A stretch of DNA of 49,599 bases from Bacteroidales bacterium (GTDB lineage Bacteria > Bacteroidota > Bacteroidia > Bacteroidales > Lentimicrobiaceae), in contig JALHHH010000028.1 of the NCBI GenBank assembly GCA_022837485.1, positions 21,211 through 70,809 on the forward strand, read 5' to 3'. Within the stretch, counting starts at the first letter, position 1; the number at the start of each line of letters is the position of its first letter. A program made the translations under genes and the position numbers. Shown here one piece after another: positions 7,722-18,900 of the stretch. The notes under the pieces are model-generated. The model had not been told where the DNA came from and made no database searches. It was given only the letters and a program-made list of their open reading frames with translations.

Positions 7722-8555
7722 TCACTGCAGTGCAACAGCGAGATTATCGGCAAGCCGGCTGGCTCCGATCCTGAAGAGGTTGGCGTTGAGCCATTCTTGT
7801 CCCAGAATTTCATCCACAAGTTTAACATAAACGAGGGCTTGTTCGGGAGTTGAAATTCCGCCTGCAGGTTTCAATCCGAAATATTTGCCGGTAGATTCGT
7901 GGTAATCGCGGATGGCACGCAGCATAATGTATGCAGCTTCCGGAGTTGCAGCGGGAGTTATCTTACCGGTTGATGTTTTAATAAAATCGCCACCTGCCTT
8001 CATAGCCATTATGGAAGCATCGTAGATTTTGCTCGGGTCGTTCAGTTCTCCTGTTTCAAGGATTACCTTGAGGTGTGCATTTCCGCACACTTCGCGGATG
8101 GCATGAATTTCGTCGAACACCTCGAGGTATTCTCCTTCGAGGAACTTTCCCCTGGAAATTACCATATCAATTTCTTCAGCACCTTCTTCAACGGCATAGC
8201 GAACTTCGGCAAGTTTCACATGAATGGGCGACTGTCCGGAAGGAAACGCTCCGGCCACACATGCAGTGCGGATACCTGTACCTTCGAGCAACGTTCTGGC
8301 CTGTCTGGCAAACACCGGATAGACGCAAACGGCGGCAACATCCGGGAGACCCCTGGAGCTGTAACCTGAAGCTTTATGGCAAAGGTTTTCCACTTTTTCG
8401 CGGGTATCGTTGCCTTCGAGAGTTGTAAGGTCGAGTATTCCAAGTGCAAAGCGCATGGCTTCCTTCTCATTGGCAAAACTCTTAAAAGGAGCCGACTGGA
8501 TTTCCTGAATATGACGGCTGACGGCTTCCGGAAAAAAAACGCGTTTAGGGTTCAT
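7722..8555 (-). CDS. deoC: Deoxyribose-phosphate aldolase
   Basis: Class I aldolase that splits 2-deoxyribose 5-phosphate into glyceraldehyde 3-phosphate and acetaldehyde in deoxynucleoside breakdown. The 277-residue sequence shows the TIM-barrel motifs VCVYPVF (77-82), EEIDMVISRGKFLEG with D130, LKVILETGEL, GGDFIKTSTGK with the Schiff-base lysine K193, and GLKPAGGIST with K229 as the second active-site lysine. It is longer than E. coli DeoC (about 260) by a short N-terminal helix. The ATG at 8553-8555 lies just below a clear promoter (8575-8606), so it is transcribed independently of the aldo/keto reductase upstream. No other deo genes are adjacent. Confidence 0.93.
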   Translation of the reverse strand: MNPKRVFFPEAVSRHIQEIQSAPFKSFANEKEAMRFALGILDLTTLEGNDTREKVENLCHKASGYSSRGLPDVAAVCVYPVFARQARTLLEGTGIRTACVAGAFPSGQSPIHVKLAEVRYAVEEGAEEIDMVISRGKFLEGEYLEVFDEIHAIREVCGNAHLKVILETGELNDPSKIYDASIMAMKAGGDFIKTSTGKITPAATPEAAYIMLRAIRDYHESTGKYFGLKPAGGISTPEQALVYVKLVDEILGQEWLNANLFRIGASRLADNLAVALQ

Positions 8556-8574
8556 GATATCACATATTTCACTA

Positions 8575-8606
8575 CAAACCTACAAGAATTGCCAGCAATA
8601 CGCAAA
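8575..8606 (-). promoter_or_regulatory. deoC promoter
   Basis: On the minus strand TTTG (8603-8606), 20-nt spacer, TAGGTTTG (8575-8582): a full match to the Bacteroidota -33/-7 pattern, with the -7 box about 20 nt from the deoC ATG. Confidence 0.75.
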
Positions 8607-8661
8607 CGAAAGCATAAAAACACCATATGCATGAAGCCAAAAATTTACTTTAGCAAAAGAC

Positions 8662-9501
8662 TCATGGCGTACCATCCGGATCCCAACCTGTAACAAGGTT
8701 TTCGTCAAGATTGCTGAGTAGCTGCATATCGCTTTCGCTGATGGAAAAATCGAAAACCCTCAGGTTATCTTCAATTCTGGAAAAGACCGACGACTTTGGA
8801 ATAACTGCGAAGCCTTGCTGCAAAGCCCAGCGCAACAGAATCCCGGCAGTTGATTTCTCATATTTTGATGCCAGTTTGAGCAGAACAGGTTCGTTGAGCT
8901 TTTCGCCTTTTGTAAGCGGGCTGTAGGCAACTGGAATAATACCGTTTTCACGGCAAAATTCTACCGTTTGAAAACGTGAGTGAAAAATATACGGATGCAG
9001 TTCGATCTGGTTAACGGCAGGTATTATCCTGCAGTGTCCCAGCAATTCCCTGAGGTGTACTTCCATGTAATTGCTCACCCCAATGGCTTTGCACCGCCCT
9101 TCACTGTAGAGTGTTTCAAGTGCGCGCCAGGAGTCTTTGCGTTTGCCCTGCACCGGCCAGTGGATAAGGTAAAGGTCGATGTATTCAAGTCCAAGCCTTT
9201 TGAGGCTTTCATTAAAGGCCCGGATCGTCTGATCGTAGCCGTGATCGGAATTCCAGAGCTTTGTAGTCACAAAAATCTGATCGCGCGGGATAAGAGAAGC
9301 AGCAATGGCTTTACCAACCGACTCCTCGTTTCGGTATATCATAGCAGTGTCGACATGCCGGTAGCCGCATTTCAGGGCATGATACACGGCCTTAACGGTA
9401 TAGGCATCGTTTGGCATCTGGTACACTCCCAGTCCGACAGCCGGGATGAGAACATCGTTGTTTAGTCTGAAACCCGGAACCTTTAGTGGAAGCGCTTTCA
9501 T
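8662..9501 (-). CDS. Aldo/keto reductase (2,5-diketo-D-gluconate reductase-like)
   Basis: NADPH-dependent carbonyl reductase of the AKR superfamily, 279 residues. The catalytic tetrad is complete: D51 and Y56 in YRHVDTAMIYRNEESVG, K81 in FVTTKLWNSDHG, and H114 in DLYLIHWPV. Also seen are IGVSNY, NQIELHPYI, and VIPKSS near the C terminus, which contacts the NADPH adenosine phosphate. The physiological substrate cannot be told from sequence; family members reduce sugar-derived ketones, methylglyoxal and other aldehydes. Upstream lies a -7 element flanked by two GGTT/AACC palindromes that look like operators, suggesting repression by a DNA-binding protein. It is followed after 106 nt by deoC. 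Confidence 0.9.
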   Translation of the reverse strand: MKALPLKVPGFRLNNDVLIPAVGLGVYQMPNDAYTVKAVYHALKCGYRHVDTAMIYRNEESVGKAIAASLIPRDQIFVTTKLWNSDHGYDQTIRAFNESLKRLGLEYIDLYLIHWPVQGKRKDSWRALETLYSEGRCKAIGVSNYMEVHLRELLGHCRIIPAVNQIELHPYIFHSRFQTVEFCRENGIIPVAYSPLTKGEKLNEPVLLKLASKYEKSTAGILLRWALQQGFAVIPKSSVFSRIEDNLRVFDFSISESDMQLLSNLDENLVTGWDPDGTP

Positions 9502-9982
9502 AGATTAATACGTTACTAACCAATCGGTTTAATCAATTTTTCCAGATCCGCTCAACAAAATTAGGCATTTTACCCGATTAAACCGGTTTGGCAAAGGGTG
9601 AATTCCAAAGGAAGACCTTCCGTCAGGCAACTGAAATATTTCAGCTCAGCCGTAGACGTTCATGAAGGGCATATTGTCCGTTTACACCATTGTTTACGGC
9701 GAAAACACAAATAAAACCACCTGAGAGACGGAAAAAATGGCACCTGAATTCCAATCCAGGTAAGGGCATGGTGAAAACTGTCTGCTCATTGAAAATTTGA
9801 AATCTAAAATCCTTCTGAAATGCTGTATCGGAGAGGTTTCAAGGATTCAATCAGAAAAAAAAATCAAAATACATTATTACTTCTGACCAAATTACAGATT
9901 AACAAATATCCTTTGAAATTGACCAGGGGGGTCAGTTCTGAGGGCCGAGTTCTTTACTTCAGCATTAACAAAGCTTTACAAT
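9502..9982. other. 481-nt divergent intergenic region
   Basis: No convincing gene. The left part holds the reductase promoter and palindromes. At 9631-9644 there is a perfect 14-bp palindrome, CTGAAATATTTCAG. The right 150 nt are A/T-rich and lead into the giant surface-protein gene; the only promoter-like string is TATCCTTTG at 9907-9915, one base longer than the consensus, so the start of that operon is not resolved. A small in-frame-looking stretch at 9820-10062 overlaps the giant gene in another frame and shows no protein-like features. Confidence 0.6.
9518..9589 (-). promoter_or_regulatory. Aldo/keto reductase promoter with paired LacI-like palindromes
   Basis: On the minus strand TAATTTTG (9556-9563) matches TAnnTTTG. 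The palindrome AAACCGGTTT (9580-9589) covers where a -33 element would lie. AACC-N4-GGTT (9518-9529) lies downstream of the start. The two sites also share an exact 10-bp inverted repeat (9525-9534 with 9576-9585). A central CpG inside an AAACCGGTTT palindrome is typical of LacI-family operators; the regulator is not in this window. Confidence 0.5.
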
Positions 9983-12900
9983 ATGAAAACCTTTTACAGA
10001 ATTTTCGGGGGGAAATCTTTAAGGTGGTTACTATTCTGTATCACTTTATTAGCATACGTTGAAACCATTGCCCAGCCATGCGGAACCGTATCGGTTACGG
10101 GTGGCGGAACCATTTGCCAGGGTTCGGTTACAAACGTACAGTTCAACATCTCCGGGGGTACCCCTCCCTGGCGCATTACGTATGCCATTGATGGTGTTGC
10201 ACAGCCCGAAATTGCAAACATCAATACAAGTCCGTACACCCTTACTACAGGGACAGGCGGGCTTTATACCGTCGTTCAGATGTTTGACGCCACCAATTGT
10301 GCCGGACAGGTAGTGGGCGGTGGGGTTGGAGTTACTGTAAACCAGCCTGCCTTTGTTGATGTGGGACCCAACATCCAGTCTTGCGGAACGGGATCAGTAA
10401 ACCTGAGTGCCATAGCTCAAAATTATTCATCTGTTCTCTGGACCTCCACCGGCAACGGCACGTTTTCGAATCCGAACAGTCCTACCACGATCTATTACCC
10501 CGGAACCAGTAACATCAGTTCCGGAAGTTCTATTCTTACTCTTACAGTATATCCGCTTCCTCCATGTACCGGTATTGTTTCAGATCAGCTGACCGTTTTA
10601 ATTAATACCGGAGCAAGCTGTAATGCCGGATTGGACGGAACCAGTTGCGGAACACTGGGTTATAATATTCTCGGAGCTACTGCACAGGATTATTCAACCG
10701 TTCTGTGGCACTCATCGGGTACCGGAACCTTTATGAACAGCAACAGCTTAAATAATGCCGTTTACTACCCCAGCCCAGCCGATGTTCAGGCCGGATTTGT
10801 TGTACTAACACTTGAGGCCTTTGGTACCGGAAACTGTCTGTCGCATTCGGTTACCGATACGCGCATTCTTAGTCTTGTAAGTGAACCAATAGCCGATGCC
10901 GGCGCAGCAGTATTGGTTTGTGAGGGCACTTCTCACACCATCAGCGATGCCGTGGCCTCTCATTTCAGTGCATTAGCCTGGACTACTTCCGGAACCGGAA
11001 CATTTATCAACGGAACAACTTTAACACCCACATATACTCCCAGTGCTGCCGACATTATGGCCGGTCAGGTAATGCTCACACTTACCGCTTCACCGCTTGC
11101 ACCCTGCCTGCTTCCTGCTACCGATACAAAAATAATGACCTTTTCAAGGATACCTCAGGTGAATGCCGGCACCGACGGTATTGTTTGTGAAAACGGCTCC
11201 TTTGCCATCAATACGGCCTCTGCTGTAAACCACCACAGTGTACTCTGGACTACCAGCGGATCGGGAACTTTCTCGAACAATGCATCGCTCAACACTGTTT
11301 ACACACCCGGAGCATCCGATGTACTGAGCGGAACCGTTACACTAACGCTCACTGCTACCGGAGACCCTCAATGCAATCTTTCGGCTTCCGATCATATGCT
11401 GCTGACGGTACAGCCGGTTCCGGTGGTATCGGCAGGCATCGACGGAACAGCGTGTGAAAACTCTACGTTTACCGTTAATACCGCATCCGTACAAAATTAT
11501 TCCTCGTTACTCTGGACATCCGGAGGTACCGGACAGCTGACCGGAGCAACGACGTTAACCCCTTCCTACATCCCTTCAACCCAGGATGCCATCAACGGCA
11601 GTGTAACGCTGACGCTTACGGCAACCGGAGTTGCGCCGTGCATGCAAACGATTTCGGATGCAATGCAAATAACCATAATACCTCTTCCCGAAGCCAGTGC
11701 CGGAAGTAATCTGCAGTCGTGCAGCACACAACCCGTTACTATCGGCAATGCAACTGCATCTTTTTATTCCGGTGTAACCTGGACCACTTCAGGAACCGGA
11801 TCATTCAATAATGCCAATCTCGTTAATCCGGTTTACACACCCAGTCCGGCCGACGCCACTGCTGGACTTGTAACCCTTACCATGCGGGCTCTTCCGCTTG
11901 CTCCCTGTTCCGATGATGCCGAAGACTACACCACACTTACCATAACCCCGGCTCCAACTGCTTATGCCGGTCTCGACAACACCTCCTGTACGGGCACTTA
12001 CCTGATTTCGGGAGCTTCAGCAACCAACTACAGTTCAATCGTATGGACGACGAGCGGAAGCGGCATATTCAGCAATCCGACTACTCTTTCGCCCACGTAT
12101 ACCGCTTCTGCACAAGATATTGCCAACGGTTCGGTAAACCTGATTCTGACCGTTACCGGAAATGCCCCCTGCACGATGCATGCAGTGGATTTTATGGTTT
12201 TAACCCTTCCGGGGACACCCACGGCGGAAGCCGGAGTTGACGCAAGTGTTTGTGAAGGCTCATCGTACCAGGTATCAACGGCATCGGCTACCAATGCCGG
12301 CAGTATAAACTGGAGCACGTCCGGAAGCGGAACCTTTTCGGGTCAAAATACCCTTTATCCTATATATTACCCCAGTAACCAGGACATAACAAACGGAACG
12401 GTAATCCTTACCATGACGGTAAATTCTCCTGCGCCCTGCACAACCACTGCAAGCGATCAGATGATACTTACCATACTGCAGGCTCCCGAGGCCAATGCCG
12501 GCCCGGACAAATCGGTTTGTGAAGGGAATCAGGCAGTGATAAACGGATCGGTAAGCAACAGCCCCACATTTACATGGAGCACTTCCGGCGACGGAACCTT
12601 CCTGAACGTATCCACGCTCACGCCTTCGTATGTTCCCGGCCCCGGTGACCTGGTTGCGGGAAGCGTTACCATAACCCTGACAGCCCATCCTTCCGGAGTC
12701 TGTCCGGTTTCAGCCAACGACCAGATGATTCTTACGATCGTAAAAGCGCCTGCAGTAAATGCCGGTGCCGATCAAACCATCTGCAACAACACATATACCT
12801 TATCGGGAGCAAGCGCAACGAATACATCCGGAGTACTCTGGACTACCTCCGGAACCGGATCATTTATCAACCCTGCAGCGGTCAACAGTACATACCAGGC

Positions 12901-15900
12901 CAGTGTGGCCGATCTGTCGGCCGGCAGTGTAACCCTGACGCTGACTGCAAGCGGAAACACCCCGTGTTTTGGCAGTGTCAGCGATCAGATGGTGCTGACA
13001 TTTACCCCACAACCAACGGTATTTGCCGGTCAGGATGCATCCGTTTGCACCAGTACCGGCAGCTACACCCTGTCGGATGCCTTTGCATCAAACTATTCCT
13101 TACTTACCTGGAGCACTTCGGGCAGCGGTACGTTTTCAAATACATCCAACATAAATACAACGTATTATCCCAGTGCCGGAGACCTGGCTGCCGGATTTGT
13201 TACCCTGAGTGTAACGGCTACCGGCCTCAATCAGTGCAATCTTTCGGCAACCGACCAGATGATGCTGTCGTTTACAGGCATACCGGCCTTAAATGCCGGC
13301 CCCGACCTGAATGCATGCGGAACGGCACCTGTGCAGATTACAAATGCCACAGCTACGAATTATCAGTCTATTTACTGGACACATAACGGAGGAGGAGTAT
13401 TTACTGGTGCCAATAGTTTGATGCCATTATACACTCCCTCGCAGGGCGATCTCCTTGCCGGACAGGTAACCCTGACCTTGCATGCAGTTCCGAATGCTCC
13501 CTGCAGCGGAGAGGTTACCGATTCCATGGTGATTTATCTGCAGCAGGGTCCTGTGGTATCCGCAGGTCCCGATTTCAGCATATGTGCCAACGGATCGGCC
13601 CATCTGACGGCTGCATCGGCCTCTGGTCATTCTACGCTGAACTGGACAAGCAGCGGTACCGGTACATTCAGCGATGCCACACTTAAGAATCCAATCTATT
13701 ATCCCAGTGCCGCCGATGTAGCAGCAGGTAGTGTCAGCCTGATGCTGACCGCTTCGGGACTAGCTCCCTGTACCGTGGTTGTTTCGGATGCCATGATATT
13801 GACTATAAATGCCCTGCCCGTAGCCAATGCAGGTCCCGATGAATTTACATGTTCCTCGTCGCACCAGTTATTACAGGCCAGTGCACAGAATTATACCAGT
13901 GTAAACTGGACCACCACGGGCAGCGGCAACTTCGTAAATTCGGGTGTTTTAAATGCCGTTTACATCCCGGGAGCCTCTGACATCCAGGCCGGATCGGTAG
14001 TACTGACGCTTACTGTTAACGGCATTGCGCCATGTAACGCCCAGGCAACCGACCAGATGGTCCTCGTTATAGGCGGATCAACTTCGGCAAATGCCGGACC
14101 CGACGGATTCACCTGCGGCACATCGCCCTTTATGGTAACAGGTTCATCGGCAACTTCTTTCAGCACCTTAAACTGGACGAGCTCCGGAACCGGAACGTTT
14201 ACCGGCCAGAACACGCTTAACCCTGTTTATACGCCTTCTGCAGGCGATGTAACCATGGGTTCGGTAAGCCTCACCCTTCAGGTTCAGGGCGGGGCTCCCT
14301 GTTTCGGTTATGCATCCGACAATATGATTCTTAACATAGCACCTGCTGTCAGCGCGAATGCAGGACCAGATGCCATCGTCTGCAAAGGATCGAACCACAC
14401 CATCAGCGGTGCATCGGCCTCCAATTACAGCGTACTTTCGTGGACTACCTCCGGCGACGGAACGTTTGTCAGTGGCAACACATTAACACCGACCTACATT
14501 CCCGCAGCATCAGACATAGCAAACGGAAGTGTTACCCTCACCCTGACGGCACAGTCATCCGGAGCATGCAGCGGAGGCGTTTCCGACGAGATGCTTCTGA
14601 GCATTTCAAGCGGTGCAACGGCCAATGCAGGCCCCGATGCCAGCGTATGCTTCGGTAACAACTTTATGATTAGTGAAGCAACTGCAGTTGGAGCAGCCAT
14701 GGTAAACTGGACAACCAGCGGAACCGGCACTTTCCTGAATGCAAATTCTCTTAATCCAACGTATATTCCTTCTATCGGCGACCGTAATGCAGGTTCTGTA
14801 ATTCTGACGCTTACAGCCACCGGTCAGCCTCCGTGTCTCAATTCATCAACAGACTTCATGGTACTTACCATCGTGGCAATTCCTGTTGATGTGCCTGTTA
14901 TAAATGGTCCGCAGAATGTTTGTGCGGGACAAACGGGTGTTACCTACAGCGTGAATCCGGTTCAGTATGCAACATCCTATAATTGGACTGTACCTTCGGG
15001 AGCGGTTATCGTTTCGGGAAACAACACCAGCAGTATTGTAGTTGATTTCCAGCCATCGGCCATTTCGGGAATTATCCGTGTTTATACTTCCAACACCTGT
15101 GGCAACGGTCCGGTTTCGGCCGATTATGCCGTTACGGTAAATGCTCTGCCCGGTAATCCGGGAGCGATTTCGGGCGATGATGAACTTTGTCAGAACACCA
15201 GCGGTGTGGCATATTCCATTGCACCGGTTACCGGAGCAACCACTTACCTGTGGACCCTTCCGTCAGGTGCCGTAATTGTTTCGGGAGACGGAACACCGTC
15301 GATTTTGGTTGACTTCTCCACAACGGCCGTTTCAGGAAACATTACCGTTACCCCGCAGAACACTTGCGGAAACGGATCCACCTCCACACTTGCCGTCACG
15401 GTTAATCCCATGCCTGCTACGCCAGTGATTACAGCAAACGGTCCGCTTGCATTCTGTGAAGGCGGTTCGGTTGAACTGAGCGCACCAGCAGGATATACAG
15501 CCTATTTGTGGTCGAACGGAGCAACCGCACAATCAATAACCGTAAATACAACCGGAACTTACACGGTAGTAGTAACGGATGCGATGGGATGCGTCAGTCT
15601 TACTTCGAATGAAATTACCGTTACGGTTCACTCCACCCTTACACCTGAAATTACCGCTTCAGGGCCGCTCGACTTCTGCGAAGGCGGAAGTGTAACGCTT
15701 TCGGCTCCTGCAGGATACGCCTCCTATCTGTGGAGCAGCGGACAAACATCCATGCAGATAACGGTAACTACCAGCGGTGTTTATACGGTAACGGTTACCG
15801 ATGCATTCGGATGCACCAGTCTTCCGTCCATCCCGGTAACGGTAAACGTTCTGCCTTTGCCTGCAGCACCTGTAATAACTGCAAATGGTCCTGTAACATT

Positions 15901-18900
15901 ATGTGAAGGCGAAAGTGTAGTGCTTTCGGCACCTGCCGGTTATGCTGCTTATCTGTGGTCAAACGGGGCTGCTACCCCATCGATAACCGTAACCACTGCA
16001 GGCAACTACAGTGTGGTAGTAACGGGCATTAACGGCTGCAACTCGGTTGTTTCCAATACCATCACGGTAACTGTAAATCCCATGCCAGTGATAAGTGCCG
16101 GGTCGGATGCATCGCTTTGCGAAGGCGGAAGTCATGCCCTGGCCGATGCCAGTGCATTCAACCATATTTCTGTTTACTGGACTACTTCAGGGACAGGCAT
16201 TTTCAGCAATCCTTCTGCCATCAATCCGACATACACTCCGTCACAGGCCGACGTACAGTCAGGCAGTGTAATATTGACCCTGAATGCCGAAGGCTGTGCC
16301 AACGTTTCCGATTTCATGGTACTTACGCTTACAGCTCTTCCGTCAGGAACAGCCGGAGGCGAACAGGATATCTGTTCAACCCCTTCACCTGTCACGGGAG
16401 CTGTGGTCAGCGGATACTCATCCCTGCAATGGACGGTAACATTCGGAACCGGAACCCTTATTAACCCGGGCACACTTACCCCGGTATATCAGCCCGGAGC
16501 CGGAGATATTACTAATGGATACGTAATTCTGAATCTTACCTTGCAACCGGTTAGTCCGTGTGCTTCACCCCTGGTTTTATCAAAGACTCTGTATATCCAT
16601 GCATCGCCTGTTGCTTCGGCCGGAGATGATGAAACAATTTGTGCAGGGAGATCGCTTATTATCACGACAGCTCAGGCTACCGATTACACATCGGTTCAGT
16701 GGAGCAGTTCGGGAACGGGCACATGGCTCAATGCCAATACTTTGAATCCCACCTACATGCCTTCGATGGCCGATATAAACACGGGCACCTTAACCCTGCA
16801 GATCACGGCATCGAACGATGGCTGCCCGGATGTAAGCGACAGTATGGTTCTGACCATACAACCGGAACTGACGGTTAATGCCGGTCCTGACGGTTACAGC
16901 TGCGAAGGCTCCAACTTCGGCATCACCGGTGCAACGGCAAGTTTATACAGCTCACTGTTATGGACTACTTCGGGTTCCGGGACGTTCAGCAATCCGGCAA
17001 TTCTGAATCCGGTTTACTCTCCAGGTCCTGCCGATGTAGCTTCAGGCAGTGTACAGCTCACCCTTACGGGAATATCTGCCAGTCCGTGTACCGGAACTGC
17101 CTCCGATATAATGACCCTTTACATAAGGCAGGAGCCCCAGGCCAATGCCGGAACCGACGGAACCATCTGTCAGGGAGAACAATACCTGATTGGGGATGCC
17201 GTAGCGTACGATTACGGTTTCATCACATGGTCAACTTCGGGTTCAGGATTTTTCCTGAATGGAAACACACTGACTCCCACGTACATCCCCAGCCAGCTCG
17301 ACATCGTATCCGGTTCGGTTGTACTGACGCTAATTGCCTCCAATCCTCCGTGCGCTGACATCAGCGACTCGCAGGTACTCACCATTATACCTCAGGCAAC
17401 GGTTGAGGCCGGTCCGGATGTTACCATCTGCAAGACCTGTTCGCACACCGTTTCCGGAGCATTTGTCAGCAATGCATTAAGTTTTGAATGGACCAGCACA
17501 GGAACGGGCATACTTACCGGTGAGAACACCTTCACGCCGACCTATCAGCCCAGTGCTCAGGACGTTCTGAACGGATCTGTAACATTGATTCTGACGGCAG
17601 AAAGCCATCAGGGATGCGGTAGTTTCAGCGACCAGATGGTAATTTATATCAACCAGAACCCCGATCTGGATTTCACCTGGGAGCCTGTTTGTGAAGGCGA
17701 TGCCACCCAGTTTACCGTTGACCCGGTTGTAACCGATATAAATGCGATAGCCGTATGGCACTGGAACTTCGGCGATGGAATATATTCCAACATCATGAAT
17801 CCCTCGCATACATTCCCGTCCAGAGGCACCTACAATGTTACGTTAACGGTTACCGATACTGCTGGAAACTCTTCATCTGTAAGTCATTTGTTAGAAATTT
17901 ACAGTTCTCCGGTATCCTTCTTCAGTTACGACACTCCCAACTGTCTGGGATCACCGGTGGAATTCTACAACCTGTCATCTACGGAAAACGGCTACATTAC
18001 CCGTTGGGTATGGAATTACGGCGACGGCACGCCGGCCGACACTATTTATTTCCCCAATAATCCCAACGTGGAGCACACCTATGCCAACCAGGGCATTTTT
18101 GAGGCAAGCCTGAGTGTAATGAATTCCTTTGGCTGTGAAGCATATTACAGCACGCAGATTCAGGTTACCCCTGCTCCTGTTGCAAACTTCCATTACACCA
18201 TCTTGTGCGAAGACCTGCTGGTGAACTTTCAGGATGCATCCTTCCCGAACGGAGCAGGTAATATTGTTTCGTGGGAATGGGATTTCGGCGATCCGGCTTC
18301 GGGGATTTTCAACAACTCAAACCTTGAGGATCCTCAGCACATTTTCAGTGCATCGGGAACCTATACGGTACTGCTCACCGTCACCAACTTCAACAACTGC
18401 AGCGATACCATATCCAAAGTAATAACTGTTGGAGAAGCTCCTCCGGTAGCCTTTACCTGGGAAGCATCCTGTGCCAATGCACTCACAAGTTTCTATACCG
18501 ATTCAACGATTGTAAATACGGGCGCAGTTGCCATTTATGCCTGGACGTTCGGCGACGGCGGACAGTCGAACCTTCGCGACCCGCAGCATCTTTACGCTGC
18601 TGCCGGGCAGTATACTGTAACCCTGACGGTAACCGATACTTCGGGCTGTGTTAACTCGATCTCTCAGCTGATAGAGGTAGGCGGAGAGCCGGTGGCATAC
18701 TTCAGCTTTACAGAGCCGAACTGCCAGAACGGCACGGTTGCATTCAACGATCTTTCTTATACCAGCAGCGGTTACATTGTTACATGGGAGTGGATCTTCG
18801 GTGACGGCAATTCGGAGATTGTAACCTTCCCGGGCAACCCCCACGTATCGCATCAATATACCGGTGCCGGCACGTATAACGTTACTCTCAACATTACCAC

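Noticed and set aside
9820..10062. 80-codon frame overlapping the start of the giant gene
   Set aside because: It is lysine-rich from the A/T-rich leader, overlaps the giant gene in another frame, and shows no protein-like features.
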